Notes: generated by a model not told the origin, from the letters alone. A DNA stretch of 64,000 nt from JASJAR01 sp039198225 (GCA_039198225.1 JBCCTQ010000013.1:1-64000), one strand, 5' to 3'; shown: positions 16,374 through 26,046, counted from the first letter of the stretch. Numbers and translations are program-made.

Positions 16374-18185
16374 TTGGAATTGAGCCTTCTCTTGGCGCCG
16401 CTGGTCGGAGCATTGGTCACTGGATTGACCTGGCGCTGGATCGGTGAGGCGGCGGCCCTTTGGACCGGCGCGGTGTTTGCAGTCTTGGCCGCGCTCTTGT
16501 CCGGGCTCCTCCTCTTTTTCTACGATGGAACGCCGGACATTGTACTGATTGCGCGCTTTATTGAGACGGGCTCGCTGTCGACCGATTGGGCCGTTCTGGT
16601 GGACGGGTTGAGCCTCAGCTTCGCGCTTCTGGCAACTGGGCTTGGCGCGGGCGTGCATCTCTACCTCGTCCTCGGCACGGGCGATGTGAATTACCGCGAC
16701 GGGGAGACCCATCGGGCCCGGTCCTCGGCCTATCTGTCGCTCTTGGTGTTCGCGGCACTTTTGTTCTTTTTTGCCTCCGATGTGGCTCAGCTCTTGGCGG
16801 GCTGGGGCGGGATCGGGGCGGCGATCTATCTTCTTATCGGGCTCTATCACCGAAAACCCGCGGCGACCGCGGCGGCCATAAAGAGCGCTTTGATCGACCG
16901 GATTGGGGACGGAATGGTCCTTTTGGCCGCGGCGGTGCTTTTTGTCGCGACCGACAGTCTGAGTTTTGACGTGGTTTTTTCAAGCGGGGCGTCCTTGGGC
17001 GCGCAGAGCCCCTTTGGTGGATCTCTGGCCGATATGGCGGGGATCTTCTTGATGGTCGCGGCCTTCACCAAGGCCGGACAGATCCTCTTTCACGGCTGGC
17101 TGATTGACGGGACTTCTGCACCCGCGACCGCCCTGGCCCTCGCAGTGCCGATCTCGATCGGGGCGGGACTTTATTTGGTCTTGCGCATGGGGCCGGTCGC
17201 AGAAATGTCGAGCCTTGCCCCGCCCCTTGGGGCAACAATCGGCGTTGCAAGCGTGATTTTCGGGGCGGCCGCGTCCCTCGGCCAAGCTGAGATCAAACGG
17301 AGCCTGGCCTACGGGGCCATGTCGGGCGCGGGCGCGCTTTTGGCGGTGGTGAGTTTGGCGCCGACCCCTTCGGCTGGGCCTCTCCTCGGCGTTCTTTTGG
17401 GCCTCGGCCTGTTGTTTCTCGTGGCCAGCGGGGTGATCCGAGCGACGGGGGGCGCCCAAAAGCTCTGGCATTACGGGGGGCTTCGGAACGTCGTCCCGGT
17501 GCTTTTTTGGGGATCGGCTTTGGCGGTTTTGGCTTATTTGGCGGGGCTGAGCCTTCTTGTCGCCAGCATCGGTGCCGGGTCCGGGCTGGCCTTTTTGGTC
17601 TACCTGGCTCCGCTCCTTGCGGGGATCGCCCTTGGCCGGGTGGTGCTTTTCACCTTTTTCGGCTGCCCCCGGACGGAGGCCGATGCCAAAGGATCATCAA
17701 AGGCCGAGGCGCGGGGCCCAGGCCTTGCGGTTTTGCCTGTCTTGGGCCTGGGGGCGGGGGCCGTATTGCCATTGATATGGGCCATCGGCGGGGCGGGCGT
17801 GACGGCGCTGTTGCTCTTCATTTCGGCCCTGGCCGGTCTCGGCTTGGCCTGGTGGGCCATCGGGCCCAATATCGAGCGTGCAAAATCGCTGACGGCGTCC
17901 ATGGGCGGTTTGGGCCTTTGGGCGCGGGAGGGTTTTCGGATCGACCGGACGCTTGAAAGCGGGGCGACGGGGGCGTCCTCAGGACTGGCCACCGCGTTTT
18001 GGGACCGGGGAGAACAGCGGGTGGAGGGCACCGGCCTCGGGGCGGCGGCAACAGCACTCTTGCCGACCCTTGGGCGAATGGAAGCGGGGGCGAAGTCAGG
18101 TTTTCGGCTGACCTTTCTTGTGGCATTGGGCCTTTCGGCGGCCGTCTTCCTCGTCTGGGCACTTGCCATCGGGGGAGGCCAGTAA
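16374..18185 (+). CDS. nuoL: NuoL-like protein, divergent, lacking key proton-channel residues
   Basis: A 603-residue membrane protein related to the complex I antiporter-like subunit NuoL by its ends and several anchors: FIETGSLSTDWAVLVDGLS, IYLLIGLYHRKPAATAAAIK, DRIGD, IKRSLAYG and a C-terminal region matching the end of NuoL. It is about 100 residues shorter than usual roseobacter NuoL. The normal WEGVG reads WGGIG (Glu replaced by Gly145). The THAFFKAMLFL segment has become GVLLGLGLLFL, losing His and Lys, and the SALIHAA His is gone. Lys233 and the IKR Lys remain. The start is TTG where family members have ATG-Glu. Third-position bias and absence of stops show that it is still maintained. 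It may be a reduced or repurposed subunit. Confidence 0.75.
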   Translation: MELSLLLAPLVGALVTGLTWRWIGEAAALWTGAVFAVLAALLSGLLLFFYDGTPDIVLIARFIETGSLSTDWAVLVDGLSLSFALLATGLGAGVHLYLVLGTGDVNYRDGETHRARSSAYLSLLVFAALLFFFASDVAQLLAGWGGIGAAIYLLIGLYHRKPAATAAAIKSALIDRIGDGMVLLAAAVLFVATDSLSFDVVFSSGASLGAQSPFGGSLADMAGIFLMVAAFTKAGQILFHGWLIDGTSAPATALALAVPISIGAGLYLVLRMGPVAEMSSLAPPLGATIGVASVIFGAAASLGQAEIKRSLAYGAMSGAGALLAVVSLAPTPSAGPLLGVLLGLGLLFLVASGVIRATGGAQKLWHYGGLRNVVPVLFWGSALAVLAYLAGLSLLVASIGAGSGLAFLVYLAPLLAGIALGRVVLFTFFGCPRTEADAKGSSKAEARGPGLAVLPVLGLGAGAVLPLIWAIGGAGVTALLLFISALAGLGLAWWAIGPNIERAKSLTASMGGLGLWAREGFRIDRTLESGATGASSGLATAFWDRGEQRVEGTGLGAAATALLPTLGRMEAGAKSGFRLTFLVALGLSAAVFLVWALAIGGGQ

Positions 18186-19681
18186 TGGATAACCTCCTGT
18201 CTGTCCTGATCTTTATGCCGGCGGTGGCCGCACTCATCATGTGGGTCTTTCTCGAAGGCGACGACCGGGCCGCGCGGCAGAATGCCCGGTGGTTGGGTCT
18301 TATCGCCACGGGCGTGACGCTCTTTGCGGCCCTTTTCCTTTACGTCGGTTTCGATCCGGCGGGCACCGGCCCCCAATTTGTCGAAGAGCGGAGCAGGTCC
18401 TCCCGGGTCACCTTTTACCGCGTGGGGGTCGATGGGATCAGCATCGGCCCGATCCTTTTGACCGCCCTCATGATGCCCGTCATAGTTGCCGCCGCTTGGA
18501 CCGAAGAGCACCGCACCAAACACCTGATGATCGCCCTTCTTCTGGCAGAGACCTTCCTTCTCGGTGCGTTCGCGGCCCAGGACCTGGCCCTGTTCTACGT
18601 CTTTTTCGAAGCGAGCATTGTTCCAGTCCTGCTGTTGGTGGGGATCTGGGGCGGGGAGGGCGGGCGCCTGGCTGCCACGCGGCTTTTCGTTTCCGTTTTG
18701 GTGGGTGCGGTGTTGCTCCTCCCGGGGCTGATTATTCTGGCGCGCTTGGCCGGAACGACCGAGCTCGCCAGCCTTCCCGGAGCAGAGCTTGCAAGTCCCC
18801 TCACCCTCGCCGGTGCCGACATCCCGGGCGGCGCGGCCACGCTCCTTTGGGTGGCGCTCTTTCTGGCCTTTGCCATCCGAATGGCGCTTTGGCCGTTTCA
18901 TATGTGGCTTCCCCGGGCGGTGGCGGGGCTTCCGCCGGCGGCGATGGCCCTTGTCCTCGCTTTGACGCTCAAGCTCGGGGCCTACGGGGTGGCGCGCCTT
19001 CTTCTCCCGGTTTTTCCCGAGGCTACGGCGCTTTTTGCGCCGTTTGTCCTTCTCCTCGGCGGGATTGGCATCGCTGTGGCGGGATTTGTGGCTCTCCGCC
19101 AGGAAACGCTGGCGGGGCTTTTTGCCTATGCCAGCGTCGCCCATATGGGCCTTGTGGTAACCGCGCTCTTTTCGGCCTCGCGCCAGGGGATCGATGGCGG
19201 TTTGCTGGCGCTTTTTGCCCATGGGTTGGCCATCGGCGGAGCGGTTTTGGCGGCCGGTGCCGTGGCAAACCGGGTCAACGGGCGGCGCCTCGATGCATTC
19301 GGGGGGCTGCTCGTCCGGATGCCCGCCTTTGCCTTGGTCTTTGGGATCTTCGTCTTGGGCCTTCTGGCCATGCCGGGCAGCGCAGGCTTTGTGGGTCTTC
19401 TCCTAGGGCTGATCGGGATATTTGAGGCGAGCCTTCCGGTGGCCGCTTTGGTGCTTTTGGGTCTTCTCCCCCTAACGGCGGCTCTTCTTTTGGCCTTCCG
19501 CCAGATCGTTCTCGGCGATCTCATCAAAGAAAGTCTCAAATCCATTTCCGATCTCGACCGGCGGGAGCGAGCCGCCCTCACCGCCCTCGTGGCCTTGTTG
19601 GTCCTTTTCGGCATCGCGCCCTCAATCCTTCTCGATCTCACGGGGCCCGCGGTCGAAGCGATGCTTGGCGGGACGGGCTGA
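18185..19681 (+). CDS. nuoM: NuoM-like protein, divergent, lacking key proton-channel residues
   Basis: A 498-residue membrane protein clearly derived from alphaproteobacterial NuoM: GVDGISIGPILLTALMMP, DLALFYVFFEASIVP with the conserved TM5 Glu142, FAYASVAHMG and ESLKSISDLDRRE near the end. Several normally invariant positions differ. The TM7 Lys is Arg232, WLPDAHVEAPTAGSV has become WLPRAVAGLPPAAMA, and the Glu of GFVGEF is Leu405. Lys263 and His346 remain. The ATG overlaps the TAA of the NuoL-like gene. No nuoN follows; birA comes next. Proton pumping seems impaired by inference. Confidence 0.78.
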   Translation: MDNLLSVLIFMPAVAALIMWVFLEGDDRAARQNARWLGLIATGVTLFAALFLYVGFDPAGTGPQFVEERSRSSRVTFYRVGVDGISIGPILLTALMMPVIVAAAWTEEHRTKHLMIALLLAETFLLGAFAAQDLALFYVFFEASIVPVLLLVGIWGGEGGRLAATRLFVSVLVGAVLLLPGLIILARLAGTTELASLPGAELASPLTLAGADIPGGAATLLWVALFLAFAIRMALWPFHMWLPRAVAGLPPAAMALVLALTLKLGAYGVARLLLPVFPEATALFAPFVLLLGGIGIAVAGFVALRQETLAGLFAYASVAHMGLVVTALFSASRQGIDGGLLALFAHGLAIGGAVLAAGAVANRVNGRRLDAFGGLLVRMPAFALVFGIFVLGLLAMPGSAGFVGLLLGLIGIFEASLPVAALVLLGLLPLTAALLLAFRQIVLGDLIKESLKSISDLDRRERAALTALVALLVLFGIAPSILLDLTGPAVEAMLGGTG

Positions 19682-19699
19682 GCGCCGTGAGGACCCACA

Positions 19700-20458
19700 G
19701 TGACTGACAGGGCATCCCGTGCCCTTTGGCCCGAGGGGATCGACCGGATCCTCCTCGACAGCGTTCCGAGCACGATGACCGAAGCGGCCCGCCTCGCCCC
19801 GGACCTCGCCCGCCCGACCTGGATCATGGCGCGCCGCCAAACGGATGCGAAAGGCCGCCAAGGACGGGTCTGGAGAACCGGCGCGGGCAATCTCGCCGCG
19901 ACCTATGTGCTCCGCCCCGAAGGCGATCCGGGCGGAGCCGCACTCCGGTCGTTTCTGGCCGCCAACGCGCTTTTTGAGACCCTGGCCTTTTGGACCGATC
20001 GGACGCGGCTCGCGGTCAAATGGCCGAATGACGTCTTGCTCAATGGCGGCAAGGTCGCCGGCATTCTCCTTGAAGCCATGGGCTCAAGCGGCCGGGTCGA
20101 CTGGCTTTCGGTGGGCGTCGGCGTCAACCTTGTCTCTGCGCCCGCGGCCGATCCTGACCGCCCCATCGTGCCGGTCTCGCTTCGTTCCGAAGGCATCACG
20201 CCGCCAAGCCCCGAGGAATTTCTGACCCTCCTGGCGATGAACTACGCCACCGAAGAACGCATCTTCGCCGATCTTGGTTTCCAACCGATCCGCGAGACCT
20301 GGCTTGAAAACGCCGCCCGCCTCGGTGAGACGATCATCGCGCGGTCCATGCGCGAGACCGTGACGGGCATCTTCGAGACCGTGGACGAGGCGGGGCGGCT
20401 CATTCTCAAGACGCCCAATGGGATGCGAAAGATCACGGCGGCGGACGTGTTCTTTTGA
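19700..20458 (+). CDS. birA: Biotin--[acetyl-CoA-carboxylase] ligase BirA
   Basis: A 252-residue biotin protein ligase without an N-terminal DNA-binding domain (group I). It makes biotinyl-AMP and biotinylates carboxylase BCCP. Visible motifs are DSVPSTMTEAARL, the GRQGRVW biotinyl-AMP loop, AVKWPNDVLLNGGKVAGIL, and GVGVNLV. GTG start with GAGG upstream. It sits 18 bases after the NuoM-like gene, in the position usually following nuoN in Rhodobacteraceae. Confidence 0.93.
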   Translation: MTDRASRALWPEGIDRILLDSVPSTMTEAARLAPDLARPTWIMARRQTDAKGRQGRVWRTGAGNLAATYVLRPEGDPGGAALRSFLAANALFETLAFWTDRTRLAVKWPNDVLLNGGKVAGILLEAMGSSGRVDWLSVGVGVNLVSAPAADPDRPIVPVSLRSEGITPPSPEEFLTLLAMNYATEERIFADLGFQPIRETWLENAARLGETIIARSMRETVTGIFETVDEAGRLILKTPNGMRKITAADVFF

Positions 20459-20524
20459 GGCCATCTGGAGGGGACTACCGGTGCGAAATGTTCCGCCAAA
20501 CCGGACGACATAGGAGACCAAGCG

Positions 20525-21304
20525 ATGCTCCTCTGCATTGATTGCGGCAACACCAACACAGTCTTTTCGATCTGGGACGGAAGCGAGTTTATCGCCACTT
20601 ACCGGACCTCGACCGAATGGCAGCGGACGGCCGACCAGTACTACGTTTGGCTGAGCACGCTCATGCTGCACCAAGGGATTGCGGCCAAAATCGAGGAGGT
20701 CATCATCTCGTCGACCGTCCCCCGGGTGGTCTTCAACCTCCGCGTCTTTTGCGACCGCTATTTCCAGACCCGGCCCTTGGTCGTCGGAAAACCCGATTGC
20801 GCGCTCCCGGCCGAGCCCCGGGTGGATGAGGGCACCCAGATCGGGCCCGACCGGCTGGTCAATGCCGCCGGGGCTTTTGAGCGCCACGGGGGTGACCTCA
20901 TCGTGGTCGATTTCGGCACCGCCACGACGTTTGACGTGGTGGCCGAGGACGGGGCCTATATCGGGGGCGTGATTGCGCCGGGGGTCAATCTCTCCCTCGA
21001 AGCGCTACACCAGGCCGCGGCGGCCTTGCCCCATGTGGACGTCACCCGCCCCCAAGGCGTGATCGGCACCAACACGGTCGCCTGCATGCAATCGGGGGTC
21101 TATTGGGGCTATGTGGGCCTTGTGCGCGAGATTTCCGAGCGGATCCGGGGCGAATATGACCTGGAGATGCGCATCGTCGGCACCGGCGGATTGGCCCCTT
21201 TATTCCAGGACTCAAACGGCCTATTTGATCGCGTCGAAGACGATCTGACGATGCACGGGCTCACCGTCATCCACCAATACAACAAGGAAAATCCCGCCCC
21301 ATGA
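20525..21304 (+). CDS. coaX: Type III pantothenate kinase CoaX
   Basis: A 259-residue ASKHA-fold kinase phosphorylating pantothenate, first step of CoA synthesis. It has the phosphate-1 motif IDCGNTNTVFSIW, the GPDRLVNAAGAF motif, VVDFGTATTFDVV and GGVIAPGVNLS. Normal length. The stop overlaps the RNase J start by four bases (ATGA). Confidence 0.96.
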   Translation: MLLCIDCGNTNTVFSIWDGSEFIATYRTSTEWQRTADQYYVWLSTLMLHQGIAAKIEEVIISSTVPRVVFNLRVFCDRYFQTRPLVVGKPDCALPAEPRVDEGTQIGPDRLVNAAGAFERHGGDLIVVDFGTATTFDVVAEDGAYIGGVIAPGVNLSLEALHQAAAALPHVDVTRPQGVIGTNTVACMQSGVYWGYVGLVREISERIRGEYDLEMRIVGTGGLAPLFQDSNGLFDRVEDDLTMHGLTVIHQYNKENPAP

Positions 21305-22968
21305 GCAGTGATCGCCTGATCTATCTCCCCCTCGGCGGCGCCGGTGAGGTGGGGATGAACGCCTATGTTTACGGCTATGGGGCGCCGGGGGAGGAACGCC
21401 TGATCCTGGTCGATTTGGGCGTGACGTTCCCCGATATGGACACGACGCCGGGCGTTGACCTGATCTTGCCCGACATTGCCTGGCTCGAAGAGCGGAAAGA
21501 CCGGCTCGAGGCGATCGTGATCACCCATGCCCATGAGGACCATGTGGGTGCGGTGGGCCATCTCTGGGCGCGTCTCGGGGCGAAGGTGATTGCCAGGCCT
21601 TTCACCGCCCACCATGCCCGACGGAAAATGGGAGAACACGGAGCCGATGACCGGGCCGTTGAGATTGCCCAGCCCTGGCCCGAGCAACGCGACATCGGAC
21701 CGTTCAAAATCGGGTTTCTGCCCGTCTCGCATTCGATCCCCGAAACCTCGGCCATCGTGATTGACACACCCGCGGGCCGGGTAATCCACACGGCGGATTT
21801 CAAAATCGATCTGACCCCCGTCGTGGGCGAGCCGTTTGACCGAGACCTTTGGGAAGAGGTGTCAAAGCCGGGCGTCGTAGCTTTGGTCTGCGATTCCACC
21901 AATGTCTTTTCCCCCGAGCCCGGGCGCTCCGAAGCCTCCATCGCACCTGAGATTGCCAAACTGATCGACGCCCAAAACGGCATGGTCATCGCCACCACCT
22001 TTGCCTCCAACGTGGCGCGGGTGAAGTCACTGGCCTTGGCCGGGCAGGGGGCGGGCCGGTCGGTCTGTCTTTTGGGCCGGGCCATGCGGCGGATGATCGA
22101 AGCGGCGGTCGAAACCGGCGTTCTTACGGATTTTCCGAAAACCGTCAGCGCGGAAGAAGCGGCCGATATTCCCCGGGACAATCTCTTGTTGCTCGTCACC
22201 GGTTCCCAAGGCGAGCGGCGCGCCGCCTCGGCCCAGCTATCGCGCGGGAAGTATCTTGGGCTTGAGGTGAGCGAGGGCGATGTCTTCCTCTTTTCGTCCA
22301 AAACCATCCCAGGGAACGAGCGCGGCGTTCTCCAGATCATCAATAATTACTCGGAAAAGGGCGTCGATGTGATCGACGACAGTTCCGGGCGCTACCATGT
22401 GTCGGGCCATGCCAACGGCCCCGATCTCGAAGCGGTCCACGGAATTGTTGCGCCCAAAATGGTGATCCCGATGCACGGCGAACACCGGATGCTCCGGGCC
22501 CATGCCAAGCTCGCGGAAGCGGGCGGGCGGGCGAGCATCCTGGCGGTGAACGGGACCATGGTTGAGATCGCGCCTGATGGGCCGCGCGTGGCCGAATATG
22601 TCGAAACCGGGCGGATCTACTATGACGGGTCGACCTATGTGGGGGCCTTGGACGGGGTGATCCGTGACCGGATCCGCATGGCGCTCAACGGCCATGTGGC
22701 GGTGACGCTGATCATCGACGAGGAGGGCGCGCCCTTGGGCGATCCGTGGTGCGACACGAAGGGACTTCCCGAAACCGGCGCTTCGAACGCGCCCCTGACG
22801 GATATTCTCGAGGCCGATCTCGGCCAGTTCCTCGGCCGGGCCAAGGGCAAGACCCTGGCCGATGACGACGCTTTGGAGGAAGAGCTCCGGCGGATCGTCC
22901 GCCGCACGGCCGATACCGAAATCGGAAAGAAACCCGAAGTGACGGTCGTGGTGAGCCGGCTGAGTTGA
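21301..22968 (+). CDS. rnj: Ribonuclease J
   Basis: A 555-residue metallo-beta-lactamase/beta-CASP ribonuclease for RNA processing and decay. It has LPLGGAGEVGMN, the zinc motif THAHEDHVGA, the late beta-CASP GSQGERRA and the HVSGHA motif. Standard length. Start overlaps coaX and the stop overlaps the HAD gene start, so coaX-rnj-HAD is one transcription unit. Confidence 0.96.
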   Translation: MSSDRLIYLPLGGAGEVGMNAYVYGYGAPGEERLILVDLGVTFPDMDTTPGVDLILPDIAWLEERKDRLEAIVITHAHEDHVGAVGHLWARLGAKVIARPFTAHHARRKMGEHGADDRAVEIAQPWPEQRDIGPFKIGFLPVSHSIPETSAIVIDTPAGRVIHTADFKIDLTPVVGEPFDRDLWEEVSKPGVVALVCDSTNVFSPEPGRSEASIAPEIAKLIDAQNGMVIATTFASNVARVKSLALAGQGAGRSVCLLGRAMRRMIEAAVETGVLTDFPKTVSAEEAADIPRDNLLLLVTGSQGERRAASAQLSRGKYLGLEVSEGDVFLFSSKTIPGNERGVLQIINNYSEKGVDVIDDSSGRYHVSGHANGPDLEAVHGIVAPKMVIPMHGEHRMLRAHAKLAEAGGRASILAVNGTMVEIAPDGPRVAEYVETGRIYYDGSTYVGALDGVIRDRIRMALNGHVAVTLIIDEEGAPLGDPWCDTKGLPETGASNAPLTDILEADLGQFLGRAKGKTLADDDALEEELRRIVRRTADTEIGKKPEVTVVVSRLS

Positions 22969-23609
22969 GCGCGCGCGCGGTCCTTTTCGATCTCGACGGC
23001 ACCCTCGTTGATAGCCTGCCGTCCATCGTGGGGGCGGCCAATGCGCTTTTGGCCGATCTTGGGGCCGAACCGATCACGGACGCGCTCGGCGCGAGTTTTG
23101 TCGGTTGGGGCGAACGGGTGTTTTTAGAGAAACTGATCGCGGCGCGGGGCCTTAGCGCGGACGCCGAGGCGCTCCGGCAGCCCTATCTCACCCATTATGA
23201 AGATCTCGCCCGCGAGACCCGCGCCATACCGGGAACGAGGGAGGCTTTGGACAGCCTCAAAGTCGACGGTGTGCTCCTCGGCCTGGTGACGAACAAGCCG
23301 CGGGCCCCTTTGGGCCCGAGCCTGGTTGCGGCCGGGCTCGATGGTCTCTTCGACATTGTGATTGCCGGAGATGACCTTCCGAAACGGAAACCCGACCCGG
23401 CGCCGCTCCGCCACGCCATGGCCGAGCTCGGCGTCGAAAGGGCGATCTATGTGGGAGACAGTCCGGTCGACAGCGAGGCTGCTGCGCGGGCGGGTTTGCC
23501 GTTCTTGCTCTATACGGAAGGGATCGTCGGTGTCCCGGAGGGCGCCGTAGCCTGCACTGCATCGTTCAACGATTACAGATATTTGCGCGGCATACTTCAA
23601 GTAATCTGA
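22965..23609 (+). CDS. gph: HAD-IA phosphatase, phosphoglycolate phosphatase-like
   Basis: A 214-residue HAD hydrolase. Motif I is FDLDGTLVDS, motif II LVTNKPR, and motif III/IV is KRKPDPAPLRHA followed by YVGDSPVDSEAA. The cap region and KxKPxP motif fit Gph, which dephosphorylates 2-phosphoglycolate, but related substrates are possible. It starts at TTG 22965 overlapping the rnj stop (TTGA). Confidence 0.85.
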   Translation: MSARAVLFDLDGTLVDSLPSIVGAANALLADLGAEPITDALGASFVGWGERVFLEKLIAARGLSADAEALRQPYLTHYEDLARETRAIPGTREALDSLKVDGVLLGLVTNKPRAPLGPSLVAAGLDGLFDIVIAGDDLPKRKPDPAPLRHAMAELGVERAIYVGDSPVDSEAAARAGLPFLLYTEGIVGVPEGAVACTASFNDYRYLRGILQVI

Positions 23610-23648
23610 AGCATGCGCCTCGCCCCGAGTCTGACCCGGGGCGGACTT

Positions 23649-25040
23649 TTAGCTTGCTAGGCGTTCTTCGAAGCTCTGGGCGATGAAGGACGGCATATGG
23701 TCCCCCATCCCGACGACGCGTTCGTCTTTCCCGCCGCGCCCCCGGTTCCGGCCGCGTGTGGGCCGGTCATCATTGGCCGCCGGTTCTGCAGCAGCCGCTT
23801 CCGGCGCTTCCGCCTTGGCCCGGCGCGACCGGCCGCGGCCCCGCTTGGGCGCCTCCTCGGACGGTGTCACTTCGGCCTCTGGCGCAGGTGCGCCGAGGGG
23901 GCTCTCGATCCGGGGGATGGTCTTTGCGATTAGTTTCTCGATCGCATCGAGGTTTTTTTCGTCCGATGGCGTCGAGATCATGATCGCCTTTCCGTCCCGG
24001 CCCGCACGCCCCGTCCGGCCGATCCGGTGGACGTAATCCTCTGAATGGCTCGGCACGTCATAGTTAAACACATGGCTCACCAGCGGAATATCAAGGCCCC
24101 GCGCGGCCACGTCAGACGCCACAAGGAAACGCACATTCCCGTCTCGGAAGCCGTCTAGGGTGCGGGTCCGCTGGGATTGGTCGAGATCGCCGTGGATCGG
24201 CGAAGCGTTATAGCCGTGTTTGGCGAGCGACTTCGCCACGATATCCACGTCGGTCTTCCGGTTGCAGAAGATGATCGCGTTGGTGCAGCCCTCGCCTTCC
24301 GCATCGATGAGTTTGCGCAGGACATCGCGCTTTTCCCGGGCCAGCCGGTCTTTCCGCGAGGCCCGGAAGAGGACGACGCCTTGGTCGATGGTCTCTGAGG
24401 CGGTGGCCTGGCGGGCCACCTCGATCCGCGCCGGCGCGGAAAGGAAGGTGTTGGTGATCCGCTCGATCTCGGGCGCCATGGTGGCAGAGAAAAAGAGCGT
24501 TTGGCGGGTGAAGGGCGTCACGCTGAAGATCCGTTCGATATCCGGGATAAAGCCCATATCGAGCATCCGGTCGGCCTCATCGACCACCATAATCTCAATG
24601 CCGGTCAATAGGAGCTTGCCCCGTTCGAAATGGTCAAGGAGCCGGCCCGGCGTCGCAATGAGAACATCCACGCCTTTGTCGATCAAAAGATCCTGCTCTT
24701 TGAACGACACACCGCCAATCAGAAGCGCTTTGCTAAGTTTCACATACTTCGAATAGGTGTCGAAGTTTTCTGCCACCTGGGCCGCAAGCTCGCGGGTGGG
24801 GCAAAGTACTAGGCTCCGCGGCATCCGCGCCCGGGCCCGCCCGCGGGCGAGCATGGTGATCATTGGGAGGGTGAACGAGGCGGTTTTACCGGTGCCGGTC
24901 TGGGCGATGCCGAGGACGTCTTTGCCTTCGAGGGCAGGGGGGATGGCCCCGGCCTGGATCGGTGTCGGGGTTTCGTACCCGGCTTCATCTACGGCTTTAA
25001 GGATTTTCGGCGAGAGCGAAAGGTCACTGAACTTGGTCAT
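23649..25040 (-). CDS. rhlE: DEAD-box RNA helicase (RhlE-like)
   Basis: A 463-residue ATP-dependent RNA helicase. Motifs in order: F/Q-motif FSDLSLSPKILKAV...TPIQ, Walker A AQTGTGKT, PTRELAAQ, TPGRLLDH, DEAD-type VVDEADRM, SAT (FFSATM), and the C-terminal RGLDIP and HRIGRTGRAG. The last 70 or so residues are an Arg/Gly/Ala-rich basic tail (KRGRGRSRRAKAEA) for RNA binding. The frame is open to 25118, but the ATG at 25040 matches the family start MTKFSDL. It converges with the HAD phosphatase gene. Confidence 0.93.
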   Translation of the reverse strand: MTKFSDLSLSPKILKAVDEAGYETPTPIQAGAIPPALEGKDVLGIAQTGTGKTASFTLPMITMLARGRARARMPRSLVLCPTRELAAQVAENFDTYSKYVKLSKALLIGGVSFKEQDLLIDKGVDVLIATPGRLLDHFERGKLLLTGIEIMVVDEADRMLDMGFIPDIERIFSVTPFTRQTLFFSATMAPEIERITNTFLSAPARIEVARQATASETIDQGVVLFRASRKDRLAREKRDVLRKLIDAEGEGCTNAIIFCNRKTDVDIVAKSLAKHGYNASPIHGDLDQSQRTRTLDGFRDGNVRFLVASDVAARGLDIPLVSHVFNYDVPSHSEDYVHRIGRTGRAGRDGKAIMISTPSDEKNLDAIEKLIAKTIPRIESPLGAPAPEAEVTPSEEAPKRGRGRSRRAKAEAPEAAAAEPAANDDRPTRGRNRGRGGKDERVVGMGDHMPSFIAQSFEERLAS

Positions 25041-25467
25041 TGAGATCCGATACAACGGACCGCTTTCATGGCCCGCACAGCAAGGGGTTGGGCCCCCATG
25101 GCCCCGGCTTTTCCACAAACCGTTCCCGTTTTGTCGGATTTAGTGCATCGGCGCGCGTCGGTCAACGTGACCAATACAGCTGACGGTGCCGTCTGTCTTG
25201 AATTGCTGACAGGCGGAGTGCGCCATAATCGTCTTTATTCTTGGAGCTTTTCACCGTTTGACTAGGAAAATATGCACTGGCTTATCCCCAGTCCCGGGGC
25301 CATTCGGCGAAAGGCAGCCGATCCAATCGGGTGTTTCCGGCGGTTTTTATGCACCGGGGCGTCGCAGGGACGAAAATGCATTATTCCAATGGGTTAGGCG
25401 ATCCACGAGCGATCAGCTTGAAAACCATGCACCGAGATATCCACCAAGGTGACGCAGCGTCACTTGC
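25041..25467. other. Intergenic region, no gene recognised
   Basis: About 430 bases, GC-poorer than its surroundings, holding the upstream region of the helicase gene and the 3' side of the DUF3299-like gene. Short open frames here show no codon bias. A perfect 7-bp hairpin GTGACGC/GCGTCAC (25451-25465) lies just beyond the stop of the DUF3299-like gene without a T-run. Confidence 0.5.
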
Positions 25468-25893
25468 CTAGCGGATCACCGCGTCGACCAAGCGGTAGCT
25501 CTGATAAGTGCCTGTATCTTCAATGAGTTCGAGCTGACCGCTTACAGTGACCGCATCGAAATCCTTGAGATCTCCGGCTGGCCGTTTGAGGTGAACTTCG
25601 AGGACCGGCCCATACGTGTCACCACCACAAAACGGACAATTTGCCTGGTCCTCGACCAACATAAATGTCTGAACATAGGGTTCCGGCGTGACCGGTACCG
25701 CATAGCCTGAGATCAAAAATCCATCGCGGGCGGCAACGAGTTCCGGCGGGAAGGTCTTGATCGCCTGCCAGGCGTCCCCGTCCCCCACTTCGTCGATTTC
25801 GACCGCGGCCAAGAGCTCCCAAGGGCCCTGTCCGGCCAGGGCCGGCAGGGCGATACTGGTCATAAGCCCGAACGCAAGTGTTGCGCGCCGCAT
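25468..25893 (-). CDS. DUF3299-like exported protein
   Basis: A 141-residue exported protein. A signal peptide MRRATLAFGLMTSIALPALA is followed by a DUF3299-type pattern: KTFPPELVA, LISGYAVPVTPEP, TFMLVEDQANCPFCGG and GPVLEVHLKRP, with a CPFC motif that could bind metal or form a disulfide. Function is unknown. The ATG at 25893 has AAGGAT five bases upstream and starts the signal peptide exactly. The longer frame to 25965 would place 24 residues in front. Confidence 0.75.
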   Translation of the reverse strand: MRRATLAFGLMTSIALPALAGQGPWELLAAVEIDEVGDGDAWQAIKTFPPELVAARDGFLISGYAVPVTPEPYVQTFMLVEDQANCPFCGGDTYGPVLEVHLKRPAGDLKDFDAVTVSGQLELIEDTGTYQSYRLVDAVIR

Positions 25894-26046
25894 TGGGATC
25901 CTTCTCGATAGGCTCGGCTTTGTTGTCGCTGTCCTGCCGAATGGAAGGACAAAACACTTTCTCATCGGGCTGCGTCAAGCCGGGTTGTCCTCATTAGGCC
26001 AGTCTCCGCGCCAAGCGTGACCACCTATAATGGGCAGAAAGTCACG

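Noticed and set aside
17600..19222. Long minus-strand frame across nuoL/nuoM-like genes
   Set aside because: Its translation is Arg/Gly/His/Lys-rich filler, while the plus strand gives hydrophobic NuoL/NuoM-type proteins with matching motifs.
25041..25467. Short open frames between the helicase and DUF3299-like genes
   Set aside because: No ribosome sites, no third-position bias and no recognisable motifs.
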